A stretch of DNA of 64,000 nucleotides from Paenibacillus sp. ACRRX (GTDB taxonomy: Bacteria; Bacillota; Bacilli; Paenibacillales; Paenibacillaceae), in NCBI RefSeq assembly GCF_022346885.1, contig NZ_JAKRNK010000003.1, positions 372,001-436,000 on the forward strand, in the 5' to 3' direction. The notes under the pieces were generated by a model. It worked only from the letters and a program-made list of their open reading frames with translations. It was not told the origin of the DNA and did not search any database. A program made the translations under genes and the position numbers. This document shows, piece by piece, positions 39,155 to 47,690 of this stretch (position 1 is the first letter of the stretch; every line of letters begins with the position of its first letter).

Positions 39155-40195
39155 CTAAGCCCCCTTGTCCGTCGTCATCCAGATTTCGCGCCCGTTGCTG
39201 TATGCCACAACGCTGCCCTGTTTGTCAGTTCGGTAAACAGAAGCTCCAGCTCTGGCTAAACGCTTCAAAATAATGTCGTGCGGATGGCCATACTTGTTGC
39301 CAGTACCAGAGCTGATCACAGCATACCGCGGTTTTACCGCATTTAAGAAGGCCTGGCTCGAAGAGGTTCGTGAACCATGATGGCCTACTTTCAGCACATC
39401 CGCAGTGAGCTTAAAGCCGCTCGTCAACATATCTGCTTCCGATTCCTGCTCTGCATCGCCAGTAAACAGGAACGATGTATCTCCGTAATCAAGCCTTAGT
39501 ACCGCGCTCCACTCATTAAAATTATCACCATAGCTGTTGACCGGCGCGGCAAACCGCGCCGAAACCTCTTCTGAAAGCGGAAGGGAGCTGCCTGATCGTG
39601 CAGCTTTAATCGTTAAGCCTTTGTGCTTTACTGCGTTCAGAAAGTCTTTATAAGTTTGTGTCGTGTGCGAAACTCGAGGTGCGTAGACACTTTTGACATC
39701 CAGCTTATTCACTACAATATCTAAACCGCCAATATGATCCGCGTCGGGATGAGTAGCTACTACGGCATCCAGTCGGTCAATTCCGAGTTCCTTCAAATAA
39801 TCGACCACTAGCTCACCTTTATTATTCTGTCCCGCATCAATCAGGATCGTCTCGCCTGAAGGTGTGACTACTAATGTACTGTCGCCTTGACCGACATCAA
39901 TAAAATGAACCTCAAGCTTCTCGTCAGATTCTTTCCCGGTCGACGTCCCCTTATTTGCCGGAATTCTTGATTGCTGTGGATGAGCACTTGAAGCAGTCCG
40001 ATCCCCACTACTGGAATCTGCAGGGATATTCGCAATATATATTCCTGCGAGAACAGCTGCCAGTACAAACAGATTTATTAGGGCTGTTAACACTTTGGTT
40101 TGTTGTTTTGTTTTGCGTGCCGGCTTACGTCCGCCTGATGCTGCACCGCTTGCTTTCTTACGGCTGGTTTGACCGTTGGATTTGTTGGGAGGCAT
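39155..40195 (-). CDS. ComEC/Rec2-like metallo-beta-lactamase-fold hydrolase, membrane-anchored
   Basis: A 346-residue protein with a basic cytoplasmic N-terminus, one membrane helix (residues ~36-55), a low-complexity linker and an external MBL-fold domain resembling the C-terminal part of competence protein ComEC. Metal ligands: THPDADHIGGL (HxDxDH), FTGDAEQES and GHHGSRTS. EVHFIDVGQGDSTLV is the classic opening. In ComEC this domain is thought to act as a nuclease on incoming DNA; stand-alone forms have no proven role. It precedes DUF3006 in one unit. Confidence 0.85.
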   Translation of the reverse strand: MPPNKSNGQTSRKKASGAASGGRKPARKTKQQTKVLTALINLFVLAAVLAGIYIANIPADSSSGDRTASSAHPQQSRIPANKGTSTGKESDEKLEVHFIDVGQGDSTLVVTPSGETILIDAGQNNKGELVVDYLKELGIDRLDAVVATHPDADHIGGLDIVVNKLDVKSVYAPRVSHTTQTYKDFLNAVKHKGLTIKAARSGSSLPLSEEVSARFAAPVNSYGDNFNEWSAVLRLDYGDTSFLFTGDAEQESEADMLTSGFKLTADVLKVGHHGSRTSSSQAFLNAVKPRYAVISSGTGNKYGHPHDIILKRLARAGASVYRTDKQGSVVAYSNGREIWMTTDKGA

Positions 40196-40262
40196 TACAA
40201 TACCGACCTTTCTCTCTCATGGTGTTATGCTTATCATAACAAATGTACATACCCGTATCCAC

Positions 40263-40291
40263 GACAAAGAGGGCACTTCTATGGTGCCCTC
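40263..40291 (-). terminator. Terminator of the MFS gene
   Basis: GAGGGCAC (40269-40276) pairs with GTGCCCTC (40284-40291); on the minus strand it is followed by TTTG. It is 43 bases past the MFS stop. Confidence 0.65.
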
Positions 40292-40333
40292 CAGTCCATT
40301 CGTGTAAAACGTCCTCTTTCCACTATTGCCCTA

Positions 40334-41575
40334 CTATTTTCTGCGAAGCGCGCGACTGAACACAGTCAAGATCGGTCCTAGCAGCACCGCTGCTGTAATT
40401 AGTGAAGCCCTCACAGACACACGGCTGCCTACCCAGCCAACGACGGGGCCGCCTGCTGTCTGACCGAGCGCATCCGTCTGACTGATCATAGATAGTACCG
40501 TCGCACGAGACTTGCTCTCAATGTTCATGTTAAGCCACGTCTCATAGATCGGTTGACTCAATGTTTGAACGACTCCCACAATAAGGATTGAGCCTAATGC
40601 CCAAACCAAGTTGGGCGAGAAAGCAAGTGCCACAATACCCGCAATACGGAAAGCTGTCAGCATAAACATAGCCACAAAGACTGCTCGTTCATTGCCCATA
40701 TCCAGCCTGTTTTCCGTGATCCGTACCGCAGCAATGCTAATCAGGGTCGACAACACTGCTATTAAGCCAAACCACATGGGCATGGATAAAGGAATCTCTG
40801 CCGGGAATCCGATTCCTGTAATTAAATGCATCTCCCATAGTCGGTCATAGCCTTCTGACGCCGCACCACTGAACAAGGTCACCCCAACAATCATCAAGAG
40901 TATAGGATGCCGTCTTACGGTAGACGCGCCGGATAGCCAGGTCGATTTCATATGCTCCCAATGTGAGCCCTGCTGCTCTTGTACTGCTCCCACAAATGCT
41001 GTCTCTTTCATGAATAAAAGCAAAAATACACCCAGACTTGCATAAATAAGCCCGCCTAATACATAAGGCAGATTGGGCGCAATTGTGGACATACCGACAC
41101 TCAATCCGATTCCAAGCAAGTTGCCCAGAAGAGACACTCGCTTCGCTTTTAAGAAGAGGTTCCCCACGTTTGATTCGCCTACTTCATCCACAATCCAGGC
41201 CGAATCTGCGCCACTAATAAAAGTATGGCCTACACCCCATATGAATTCAGCTACAAGTACCCATGCGAATATAGAAAGGACTGGAACAACAGCCCCTATC
41301 CACATCACACTGCCTTCCAGCATGAATCCTGCTCCAATAATAAACATGCCGATGATTACCGAACGCCGTCGACTATACGTGTCTGCAACAACACCTGTTA
41401 TTCCTTCAAATAGGAGGACGGTTAGCTCAAGCACCGTTCCCATCAAGACAAGTTGAACAGGATTTAGTCCCAATTCCGCAACAAAATAAATCCCATGTGT
41501 AACAAACATTGTTGAGCTAGCTAATGCCGTCATAAACATCATAATGATATAGACTTGTGCCGCGCGTAAGTTCAT
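40334..41575 (-). CDS. MFS transporter, drug-efflux-like
   Basis: A 413-residue, 12-helix major facilitator. Between helices 2 and 3 lies GITGVVADTYSRRRSVIIGM, the motif A variant of MFS antiporters. A cytoplasmic loop near the middle is marked by EQQGSHWEHMKSTW. It resembles the efflux branch that exports macrolides or tetracyclines, but the substrate is unproven. ATG 41575 is taken as start although its Shine-Dalgarno is poor (GGGCGG at 11 bases). GTG 41614 in frame has none. A strong promoter and a 19-codon leader-like ORF lie upstream (41671-41786), suggesting attenuation control. Confidence 0.8.
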   Translation of the reverse strand: MNLRAAQVYIIMMFMTALASSTMFVTHGIYFVAELGLNPVQLVLMGTVLELTVLLFEGITGVVADTYSRRRSVIIGMFIIGAGFMLEGSVMWIGAVVPVLSIFAWVLVAEFIWGVGHTFISGADSAWIVDEVGESNVGNLFLKAKRVSLLGNLLGIGLSVGMSTIAPNLPYVLGGLIYASLGVFLLLFMKETAFVGAVQEQQGSHWEHMKSTWLSGASTVRRHPILLMIVGVTLFSGAASEGYDRLWEMHLITGIGFPAEIPLSMPMWFGLIAVLSTLISIAAVRITENRLDMGNERAVFVAMFMLTAFRIAGIVALAFSPNLVWALGSILIVGVVQTLSQPIYETWLNMNIESKSRATVLSMISQTDALGQTAGGPVVGWVGSRVSVRASLITAAVLLGPILTVFSRALRRK

Positions 41576-41670
41576 ATTCGTATGATCCGCCCTTACCGGC
41601 AGATGGCACGTCACGTTAAGCTTACGTTAAATTGCCGTATCCTTACCTGCGCTTTACTAGCGCGCGCCCT

Positions 41671-41730
41671 CTACCGCTCGATTTGTATTTTCTTTCGATC
41701 GTGTGGGGTAAATGATAAGCATTTCTGCAT
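41671..41730 (-). CDS. 19-codon leader-like ORF upstream of the MFS gene
   Basis: ATG 41730 with AGGAGGTG (41739-41746) upstream encodes MQKCLSFTPHDRKKIQIER and ends in TAG at 41671. The ribosome site is far better than that of the MFS gene 96 bases on, and a strong promoter directly precedes it. This is the layout of leader peptides in translational or transcriptional attenuation of antibiotic efflux genes. The frame continues after the TAG with ASKAQVRIRQFNVSLT (to a stop at ~41614), which together reads like the N-terminal HTH of an IS30-type transposase, so a transposase remnant is the alternative. Confidence 0.45.
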   Translation of the reverse strand: MQKCLSFTPHDRKKIQIER

Positions 41731-41758
41731 CCTAACACACCTCCTAATGATTTATTTT

Positions 41759-41786
41759 ATTATAAATAATTCCATCTATTTGTAAA
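41759..41786 (-). promoter_or_regulatory. Promoter of the leader ORF and MFS gene
   Basis: Minus-strand TTTACA (41781-41786), 16-base spacer, TATAAT (41759-41764); predicted start near 41752. The rest of the 41787-41915 gap shows nothing else certain. Confidence 0.7.
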
Positions 41787-41915
41787 GGTTTATCTAGCAG
41801 AATAGACATAAGGTCAATTTTGAATAATCTATGGACACACTGAAAACTACAGGAGTACATGTAAGTTGGTAGTTCGTGTTAAAATAAAATAGGAAATAGA
41901 AGGGAGTTGAATAAG

Positions 41916-43157
41916 TTGAAACAGGATCTCATTGCTAGATTAACAACTTACGTACAGGTGGACACGCAATCCGATGAAGACAGTACCACATGCCCGACTA
42001 CGCCAGGGCAACTTACACTTGGCAACATGCTTGTCAACGAGCTAGAGGAAATAGGGATGCAGGAAGTGACGATAGATGCCAATGGTTACGTCATGGCTAC
42101 GCTTCCTTCCAATACGAACAAGTCACAAGTGCCCACAATTGGTTTCCTTGCTCACGTGGACACAGCGACTGACTTTACAGGCAAAGATGTAAAACCTCAG
42201 GTCATTGAAACGTACGACGGAGGCGATATCTCGTTAAATGAAGCGCTGCGTGTTGTCCTGTCACCCAAGGAATTCCCCGAGTTAAGTCAGTATAAAGGCC
42301 ATACTCTAATGACAACTGACGGCACTACACTGCTTGGTGCAGACAACAAAGCAGGAATCGCTGAGATTATGACGGCAATGGCTTATCTCATTGCGCATCC
42401 TGAGATTAAACACGGCAAAGTACGCGTGGCCTTTACGCCGGATGAAGAAATCGGCAGAGGCCCGCAGCGGTTCGATGTCGCTGCCTTTGGCGCTGTATAT
42501 GCCTACACCGTGGATGGCGGGCCTCTAGGCGAGCTCGAATATGAAAGTTTTAATGCCGCAGCGGCAAAGATTACGGTTAAAGGCTCGAGTGTGCATCCAG
42601 GCAGCGCGAAGGATAAGATGATCAATTCGACCAAGATCGCCATGCAGTTGCACGGAAGACTGCCTGTGGAAGAAGCGCCTGAGCATACCAAGGGATACGA
42701 AGGCTTCTATCACCTGAGTTCTTTCCGAGGTGATGTGGAGGAAACAAAGCTAAGTTACATCATCCGTGATTTTGATCGCGAAAAGTTCGAGGCCAAAAAG
42801 GCCAACCTGACACGCATCGTACAGGAATTCCAGCAAACTTACGGAGAGCATAACATTGTGCTTGATATGTATGACCAATATTACAACATGAAGGACAAGA
42901 TTGAGCCTGTAATCGAGATCGTGCACATGGCACGCGAAGCCATGGAATCGCTTGATATTAAACCTATTATCCGTGCGATTCGCGGGGGTACTGACGGCTC
43001 GCAGTTATCCTACATGGGGCTACCTACACCGAACATTTTTACGGGCGGTGAGAACTACCACGGCAAGTTCGAATATGTTTCAGTCGATAACATGGTCAAA
43101 GCTACCCAAGTGGTGATTGAGATTATTAAACGTTTTGAACAACAAAGCGAGGCCTAG
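41916..43157 (+). CDS. pepT: Peptidase T (aminotripeptidase)
   Basis: A 413-residue cytoplasmic zinc aminotripeptidase of the M20 family that removes the N-terminal residue of tripeptides. Metal and catalytic motifs are in place: [14 protein letters not shown] (His, Asp), [19 protein letters not shown] (bridging Asp), [16 protein letters not shown] (catalytic and metal Glu), [14 protein letters not shown] and the final [14 protein letters not shown] (His). TTG 41916 is chosen because GGGAG lies 9 bases upstream; TTG 41907 abuts it. Single-gene unit ending in a large hairpin. Confidence 0.93.
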   Translation: MKQDLIARLTTYVQVDTQSDEDSTTCPTTPGQLTLGNMLVNELEEIGMQEVTIDANGYVMATLPSNTNKSQVPTIGFLAHVDTATDFTGKDVKPQVIETYDGGDISLNEALRVVLSPKEFPELSQYKGHTLMTTDGTTLLGADNKAGIAEIMTAMAYLIAHPEIKHGKVRVAFTPDEEIGRGPQRFDVAAFGAVYAYTVDGGPLGELEYESFNAAAAKITVKGSSVHPGSAKDKMINSTKIAMQLHGRLPVEEAPEHTKGYEGFYHLSSFRGDVEETKLSYIIRDFDREKFEAKKANLTRIVQEFQQTYGEHNIVLDMYDQYYNMKDKIEPVIEIVHMAREAMESLDIKPIIRAIRGGTDGSQLSYMGLPTPNIFTGGENYHGKFEYVSVDNMVKATQVVIEIIKRFEQQSEA

Positions 43158-43179
43158 CACACAAGTTGTACATACGTTA

Positions 43180-43231
43180 AATGCGGTGTCCATTTGCAGG
43201 TGATAACGCTAACCTGATCGGACACCGCATT
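43180..43231. terminator. Bidirectional terminator between pepT and the spore protein gene
   Basis: AATGCGGTGTCC (43180-43191) pairs perfectly with GGACACCGCATT (43220-43231), with inner CAGGT/ACCTG. Weak T-rich stretches flank both sides. Confidence 0.7.
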
Positions 43232-43244
43232 CATATTTCATACC

Positions 43245-43529
43245 TTACTCGCGATTATTCGCCAGCTTCTCCTGCGCAAGTCGAATCATCTCACGCACCA
43301 TCGTGCCGCCTATCTTCCCACCTACGCGCCCTGCTGATTCGGTGCTTAATCCACCGTTATCCCCCTGCCGCAGGGGTACACCCAGTTGTGCCGCAACTTC
43401 ATACTTCACATCATCTGGACGTTCGGGATCAACCTGATACCCTTCTCGACGCAGCACTTCTGCCTTAAATGCATTTACACTTTGCTCGGCTCCTTCTACA
43501 AGCAATCTTCTCCTGCTTCTTCTGGCCAT
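43245..43529 (-). CDS. Alpha/beta-type small acid-soluble spore protein
   Basis: A 94-residue DNA-binding spore protein that coats and protects spore DNA. The second half carries the family signature: KYEVAAQLGVPL, GDNGGLSTESAGRVGG and KIGGTMVREMIRLAQEKL. The N-terminal 40 residues, with a very basic MARRSRRRLLVEGAEQ, make it longer than the usual 60-75. The germination protease site would be expected near KYEVA. AGGAAGGGG precedes the ATG. It should be transcribed by sigma-G, whose promoter was not assigned. Strong evidence that the organism sporulates. Confidence 0.9.
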   Translation of the reverse strand: MARRSRRRLLVEGAEQSVNAFKAEVLRREGYQVDPERPDDVKYEVAAQLGVPLRQGDNGGLSTESAGRVGGKIGGTMVREMIRLAQEKLANNRE

Positions 43530-43703
43530 GATGACACCCCTTCCTTTTCATTTAGGTGTCCTTATCCTTCCCCAAAGCTCTTATCCTATAACCTTTTATC
43601 TTTTACTAAAGCTTCTCTAGGAAATCTAGTGGCTAACGATACCTATGATCTGATTCATTTTAGGGATAACTATTGATCCAGATTTATTAACCCGCGATAC
43701 AAA

Positions 43704-43741
43704 CAAAAAGGCTGATACCGGATATTGTCCGATATCAGCCT
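43704..43741 (-). terminator. Terminator of the AlkD gene
   Basis: On the minus strand AGGCTGATA pairs with TATCAGCCT around a further CGGAC...TCCG pairing, followed by TTTTTG. Confidence 0.85.
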
Positions 43742-43744
43742 ATA

Positions 43745-44452
43745 TTAGCAAATACACGTCTTTCGCTTGACCCCAAGCTTCCCTGCCGCTTCTACCTTCT
43801 TAATGTAAGCTGCTGCTTCGGGAACTTTACAAGCCGTGTCTCCCATATGAACATGCACTTTACCAATCGCTGTCGCAGTTCGGATTGCTTCCTCGTGAAG
43901 CGCCTCAACAAATGCGCCAACTCCAATGACAAACCCATTCATCGTATAACGCACGCGATTGCGCTCCTCATGGATCTTCGTTTCCACTTGATGAAGCAGC
44001 TGTTTAATCTCCTCCAGATCAAGCTGCTCATCCGGTGTAATGGACATTGCGTTAATGTAGGTGCTCCATCCACACGCAGCGATCAATTCGTCACGGGACT
44101 GCATCCATTCTCGTGCCAATTCAAACCCAAAGGGGCTCTCTGCCGCTACCCCCGGAACTGTCGTTTCCGAGTGCATAACCCAGTTTGCTTGTTTCACCCA
44201 AGCTTCTAGTGTCTCTTTATCCATCGTGCGCGGATTGACGGTTAAGCCCGCCAAATACATAGCGTCGCTATTGCCTGTCTCATATAACGCCCGGGCAAGG
44301 CCTTGATCCTTCTTCACAGCGGAAACCAGCTTCTTTAAGTCGCCGATCTTCACACCATATAGAGGCTCTTTAGCTCCGTGACGGATAAACGTTTGTTTTG
44401 TCTGCTCCGTGCCCATTGCCTCTAATCTGGACATGACCTCCTCTAAAGTCAT
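43745..44452 (-). CDS. DNA alkylation repair protein (AlkD/AlkC HEAT-like family)
   Basis: A 235-residue all-helical HEAT-repeat-like protein of the PF08713 family; AlkD members excise alkylated purines such as 3- and 7-alkylated bases. Matching segments are FIRHGAKEPLYGVKIGDLKK, ALYETGNSDAMYLAGL, EAWVKQANWVMHSE, and a C-terminal GKVHVHMGDTACKVP with AAYIKKVEA. It ends in a cysteine pair (RKTCIC). The catalytic Trp/Asp arrangement would need a structural alignment. A 17-bp palindrome 94 bases upstream (44546-44562) may regulate it. With the ATL gene at the right edge, the window carries two alkylation-related functions. Confidence 0.78.
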   Translation of the reverse strand: MTLEEVMSRLEAMGTEQTKQTFIRHGAKEPLYGVKIGDLKKLVSAVKKDQGLARALYETGNSDAMYLAGLTVNPRTMDKETLEAWVKQANWVMHSETTVPGVAAESPFGFELAREWMQSRDELIAACGWSTYINAMSITPDEQLDLEEIKQLLHQVETKIHEERNRVRYTMNGFVIGVGAFVEALHEEAIRTATAIGKVHVHMGDTACKVPEAAAYIKKVEAAGKLGVKRKTCIC

Positions 44453-44545
44453 TGTGCATATCCCTCTCTTCCTGACGATCTTGCATGCATCATGCTAATT
44501 ACACACTATGCTTGCACGGCCATTGCGCCTCACATATCAAAGCTT

Positions 44546-44562
44546 GTGTTATTATATAACAC
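44546..44562. promoter_or_regulatory. Palindrome upstream of alkD
   Basis: GTGTTAT-TAT-ATAACAC, perfect 7-bp arms. On the minus strand it contains TATAAT, so it could be an operator over a -10 element. It does not fit the GlnR spacing. Confidence 0.4.
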
Positions 44563-44646
44563 TTTACCCTCCCAAATACCACATTGTCATACTTAGTATT
44601 ACCAAGTAATGCCGATACAAGGAGCACCGTTAGCCTACCACAGCTC

Positions 44647-44982
44647 TTATACCCATGCCTCAATGTCCTCTTCCACCAGTTCATCCTCCAGTTCTTCCTC
44701 CGATGGAGTATCTTCGTTGTCTTCCATGAGTTGATCAAATACGGAAAGTTCACCCGAGCCAGCTCGTGGCAGCAAGGAGGTCACTGAAGCTAATACGTTT
44801 CGCTCGACAGGCACAACAGCCTGCAGATTACGAATACCTTGTTGAGAGATTTCCTGCTCTATTAAATAGCGTAAGGAATCCATCAAGTTAGTTTGGATAT
44901 TAATCCAGTTCATGATTAAAGGATCTTCCGTTTTTTTTGTTTTCAGACTAATATTTTCTCCAGGCAGCTTGGTCTTTTTCAC
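44647..44982 (-). CDS. Acidic partner protein of the ParM-like actin, function unknown
   Basis: A 111-residue protein not recognised as a known family. The first 20 residues are basic (KKTKLPGENISLKTKKTEDP), the middle is predicted helical (MNWINIQTNLMDSLRYLIEQ) and the last 35 are strongly acidic (EDNEDTPSEEELEDELVEED) ending in AWV. GTG 44982 has AAGGTGA 6 bases upstream. It follows the ParM-like ATPase by 44 bases in the same direction, in the place where plasmid systems encode the DNA-binding adaptor ParR. The basic head and the helix could be an adaptor, but that is inference. Confidence 0.6.
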   Translation of the reverse strand: MKKTKLPGENISLKTKKTEDPLIMNWINIQTNLMDSLRYLIEQEISQQGIRNLQAVVPVERNVLASVTSLLPRAGSGELSVFDQLMEDNEDTPSEEELEDELVEEDIEAWV

Positions 44983-45026
44983 GACGAATCACCTTCCACC
45001 TCGCTTTTGGTCACCACATACTTTTC

Positions 45027-46223
45027 TTACACGGGTTGAACAGCTTTACTCTTTAATGCCTCATAGATTTTTCCTCTCACAAAAGCATTGAGTCCCATGG
45101 CATTCATTTGAACCGCATAGGCATCCGGTATATAAAGAAGCAACAATTCCCGTTCACTGCACAATTCATGAAGATGAGGGTACAAGATGGAACGCATAAG
45201 TATACTTCCGCCGCCATACACGCAGATCAAGTCGACTTCATTTCGAGACTTCGTCAACTGCCTTTTGACATGCTGTACGATCTGCTTAACCTGGCTCTCC
45301 AGCGGTCTTTTGACTGTTTTGATGGCACGGGCATAATATTTGTGGTGTGGATTTTTAAGGACGTCACTGAAAAATTGGCGCGGAGAATTCGGGAGATGGA
45401 TAAGGCGATTAAAGTCATCCAGTGCTTCTTCAATGGCATAGCCCGCACCATGATGACTACCGTGTACAAACTGACGCAGAAACTTATTTCCCTCTGTGAT
45501 CGGATATTCTGTTGAACCATCGCCGATATCTACATGAAGAATACGCTTATCTTTAAAGTAGCTGCCGTTAAACTTTTTATCCATGCCATAGCTGGCAGCA
45601 AACTCTTGAAAGATGTCACCATCGCGCCATTTCCCATCTTCGTCTTTTTGCAGGGTAAATATAACAGGTGTGGCTTCCGGCACCGCTTTCACAAAAGGGA
45701 AAGTAATCTTCACTGCAATACGGCGCGTTCCGAGATGAACGGTCACATGATGAGGGCTGGATGTAAACCGCTTCTCAAACTTTGCAGACGTCTCATCTGT
45801 ATGCTGCGTGACCGGCAGCGCTGTAGCCATATCTACTTCAACCTCGATCTGTTCAGGGATGTGTTTGCTTTCCTCATATGCCTTCTGTACAGCAACCGCT
45901 GCGATTTGGGCAAGTGTATTAATAACCGGCAGATCCATGTCGCTTTTTAGGTCAATTCCGATCTGAAGATTATCTAGCAGCTCTCCGCTCTCCAACGCAA
46001 ATTGACCGACATAATACATGCCTGGCCGAGCTGCAGGCGAGTCAATGGTGACAACCAATTGTTCCTGCAGCTGCTTCACAAAGCTTTCCGGCTGCTGTTC
46101 CTCGCTCCACGGCAGCTCGTCCACCGCACAATTTACATTTGGCTGCGCAATCAATCTGCCGTCAATAATTAAATCATGCTCGCTATTTCCATTATCATTG
46201 CCTACAAAAAAGTGAAAGTTCAT
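45027..46223 (-). CDS. ParM/StbA-like actin-family ATPase
   Basis: A 398-residue actin-fold ATPase. Phosphate-1 motif FFVGNDNGNSEHDLIIDG (near residue 5), phosphate-2 HVDIGDGSTEYPI (~residue 230) and adenosine motif ICVYGGGSILM (~330) are visible. Plasmid ParM proteins polymerise to push DNA copies apart, and chromosomal relatives are poorly known. ATG 46223 has AGGAGG at 8 bases; ATG 46226 is at 5. A long in-frame extension upstream lacks a ribosome site. A TATAAT at 46308-46313 is a possible -10. No centromere-like iteron array was seen nearby. Confidence 0.8.
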   Translation of the reverse strand: MNFHFFVGNDNGNSEHDLIIDGRLIAQPNVNCAVDELPWSEEQQPESFVKQLQEQLVVTIDSPAARPGMYYVGQFALESGELLDNLQIGIDLKSDMDLPVINTLAQIAAVAVQKAYEESKHIPEQIEVEVDMATALPVTQHTDETSAKFEKRFTSSPHHVTVHLGTRRIAVKITFPFVKAVPEATPVIFTLQKDEDGKWRDGDIFQEFAASYGMDKKFNGSYFKDKRILHVDIGDGSTEYPITEGNKFLRQFVHGSHHGAGYAIEEALDDFNRLIHLPNSPRQFFSDVLKNPHHKYYARAIKTVKRPLESQVKQIVQHVKRQLTKSRNEVDLICVYGGGSILMRSILYPHLHELCSERELLLLYIPDAYAVQMNAMGLNAFVRGKIYEALKSKAVQPV

Positions 46224-46226
46224 CAT

Positions 46227-46529
46227 CCATTCCTCCTCATATGTAAAAATATGACTTGGTATTACTTTGCCATACAGAGTGTTATCGTACAATCTGCTGC
46301 GAGACCTATTATATAAGGTAACGATCTTCCTGCTTGCCGTCGTATACTGTAACTTTCTGCACATATCGACCTTAAATAACAGATGCAGTCATTATTCGCT
46401 GCTCGTTTCCTTTCCCATGCTGTGATAAATGTCATCGGAACGAATAGTTAAATTTTGAATAATAGATAGGGAAGAACTTAACTGAATAACCTCTATTAAA
46501 GTTTATTTAAACGAAAGCGAGGAATGGGA
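46227..46529. other. Divergent gap between ParM-like gene and small unknown gene
   Basis: 303 bases. Apart from a TATAAT on the minus strand (46308-46313) no direct-repeat array, strong palindrome or gene was seen. Confidence 0.4.
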
Positions 46530-46751
46530 ATGAAAGCGGCGAGCAATGGAATTGTCAAAGATGATGTAATTGAAGATGTGAAGCAGAAATTTGACTGTAC
46601 AGTGCTGCGATGCGAAGGGCGCCCCTGCCTTGAATATACAAGCGAAAAGCAATTGGAGTCCATTTCTGGTTATGTGCGGGCACAATATGACAAGGATATT
46701 TTGGACGTATTTTTTACAGCAATTGAAAGCTGCGAGATGGACGAGGATTGA
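46530..46751 (+). CDS. Small protein of unknown function
   Basis: A 73-residue protein with no recognised family. It reads as alpha/beta (IVKDDVIEDVKQKFDC, then SEKQLESISGYVRAQYDKDI) with three cysteines and an acidic end (CEMDED). ATG 46530 is chosen because GAGGA ends 6 bases upstream; ATG 46524 abuts it. Divergent from the ParM-like pair and convergent with the MerR gene. Confidence 0.55.
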   Translation: MKAASNGIVKDDVIEDVKQKFDCTVLRCEGRPCLEYTSEKQLESISGYVRAQYDKDILDVFFTAIESCEMDED

Positions 46752-46789
46752 GGCCGCCTAATCTTAGCGTAAGAGGACAGGAAACACCA

Positions 46790-46826
46790 AAGAGCCCCGA
46801 TTTCCTCATTAAGGATCGGGACTCTC
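46790..46826 (-). terminator. Terminator of the MerR gene
   Basis: GAGCCCCGAT and ATCGGGACTC pair with inner CCT/AGG; on the minus strand TTTGG follows. It may also end the small upstream gene. Confidence 0.65.
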
Positions 46827-46862
46827 GATTAGTTCTCGTCAGAACTGGAAGACTGCCGTACA

Positions 46863-47588
46863 TTATTGATGGTTATCCGCATAAACCCCCATCGCGTCAC
46901 ACATGAACTGGGCCAAGCCTTCACCAAATTGATCAATGTTCTTGGTGAAGCGTTCATCAGCAACATACATCTGTCCTAGACCTCTGAAAGCCTCCAGCGA
47001 GTAGTTGCCCAGCTCATTCAGCAGCACATACCATGCTTTAATAGCCGTTTGGGCCTCTTCCGACTCAGGAGCCAAATGACGTACAGCAGCCAGGTTAACG
47101 TATACCTGATTAAATGCATCCTGCTTCTCCTTTGTCATATCAGCGGCTTTGGCATTCGCCTGATCAACGGCTTTATCCCCCCAGCGCTCTCGTGCTTCTT
47201 GCTCATACGGATTTCGGCTAAAGTCAAACCCTTCAAACCGTTCCTTGTCAGCCATTTGAATCTCCCCTTTTGCGTGTTGGATGGTCTTATCGATCGTCAT
47301 GATCATTCGGTTCAAGCGGCTGCGCTGTTCAAGCAAGATGCTGCGGTGCATCCTAAGCGCCTCTTCTCGATCAAACGATGGATTATCGATAATCTCCTTG
47401 ATTCTTTTCAAAGGGAAGCCAAGTTCTCTGAAAAATAAAATTTGCTGCAGCAGCTCCACATGATCATGTGAGTATAAACGATAACCCGCTTCGGTTGTCT
47501 CTTGTGGTACTAACAATCCAATCTCATCATAATGATGCAGCGTACGCACGCTGATTCCGGCCAGATCGGCAACTTCTTTCACTCTCAT
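46863..47588 (-). CDS. MerR-family regulator with TipAS domain (Mta-like)
   Basis: A 241-residue regulator. The N-terminal winged helix (KEVADLAGISVRTLHHYDEI, then YRLYSHDHVELLQQILFFRE) is followed by a dimerisation coiled coil and a C-terminal TipAS-type antibiotic-binding domain (~115-241; GFDFSRNPYEQEARERWGDK, LGQMYVADERFTKNIDQFGE). B. subtilis Mta and Streptomyces TipA are models: they bind hydrophobic drugs and bend promoters with a 19-bp spacer. Exactly such a promoter sits in front of this gene. ATG 47588 has GGAGG 9 bases upstream. No efflux gene is downstream. Confidence 0.85.
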   Translation of the reverse strand: MRVKEVADLAGISVRTLHHYDEIGLLVPQETTEAGYRLYSHDHVELLQQILFFRELGFPLKRIKEIIDNPSFDREEALRMHRSILLEQRSRLNRMIMTIDKTIQHAKGEIQMADKERFEGFDFSRNPYEQEARERWGDKAVDQANAKAADMTKEKQDAFNQVYVNLAAVRHLAPESEEAQTAIKAWYVLLNELGNYSLEAFRGLGQMYVADERFTKNIDQFGEGLAQFMCDAMGVYADNHQ

Positions 47589-47614
47589 GGCGTCTTGGCC
47601 TCCTTTCACCACTC

Positions 47615-47645
47615 ACTTTAAACTATCACGTAACGTGAGGGTCAA
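47615..47645 (-). promoter_or_regulatory. MerR-type 19-bp-spacer promoter with palindrome
   Basis: Minus-strand TTGACC (47640-47645), 19-base spacer, TAAAGT (47615-47620). The spacer contains the palindrome TCACGT-T-ACGTGA (47626-47638). This is the overwound promoter shape activated by MerR proteins, here most likely by the gene's own product. Confidence 0.8.
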
Positions 47646-47690
47646 CAGAAATTGAATCCATTTCGCAGAAAAAAGGCGAGTCACTCTGTA

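Noticed and set aside
44546-44562. GlnR/TnrA box
   Set aside because: TGTTA and TAACA are separated by 5 bases, not the 7 of the consensus.
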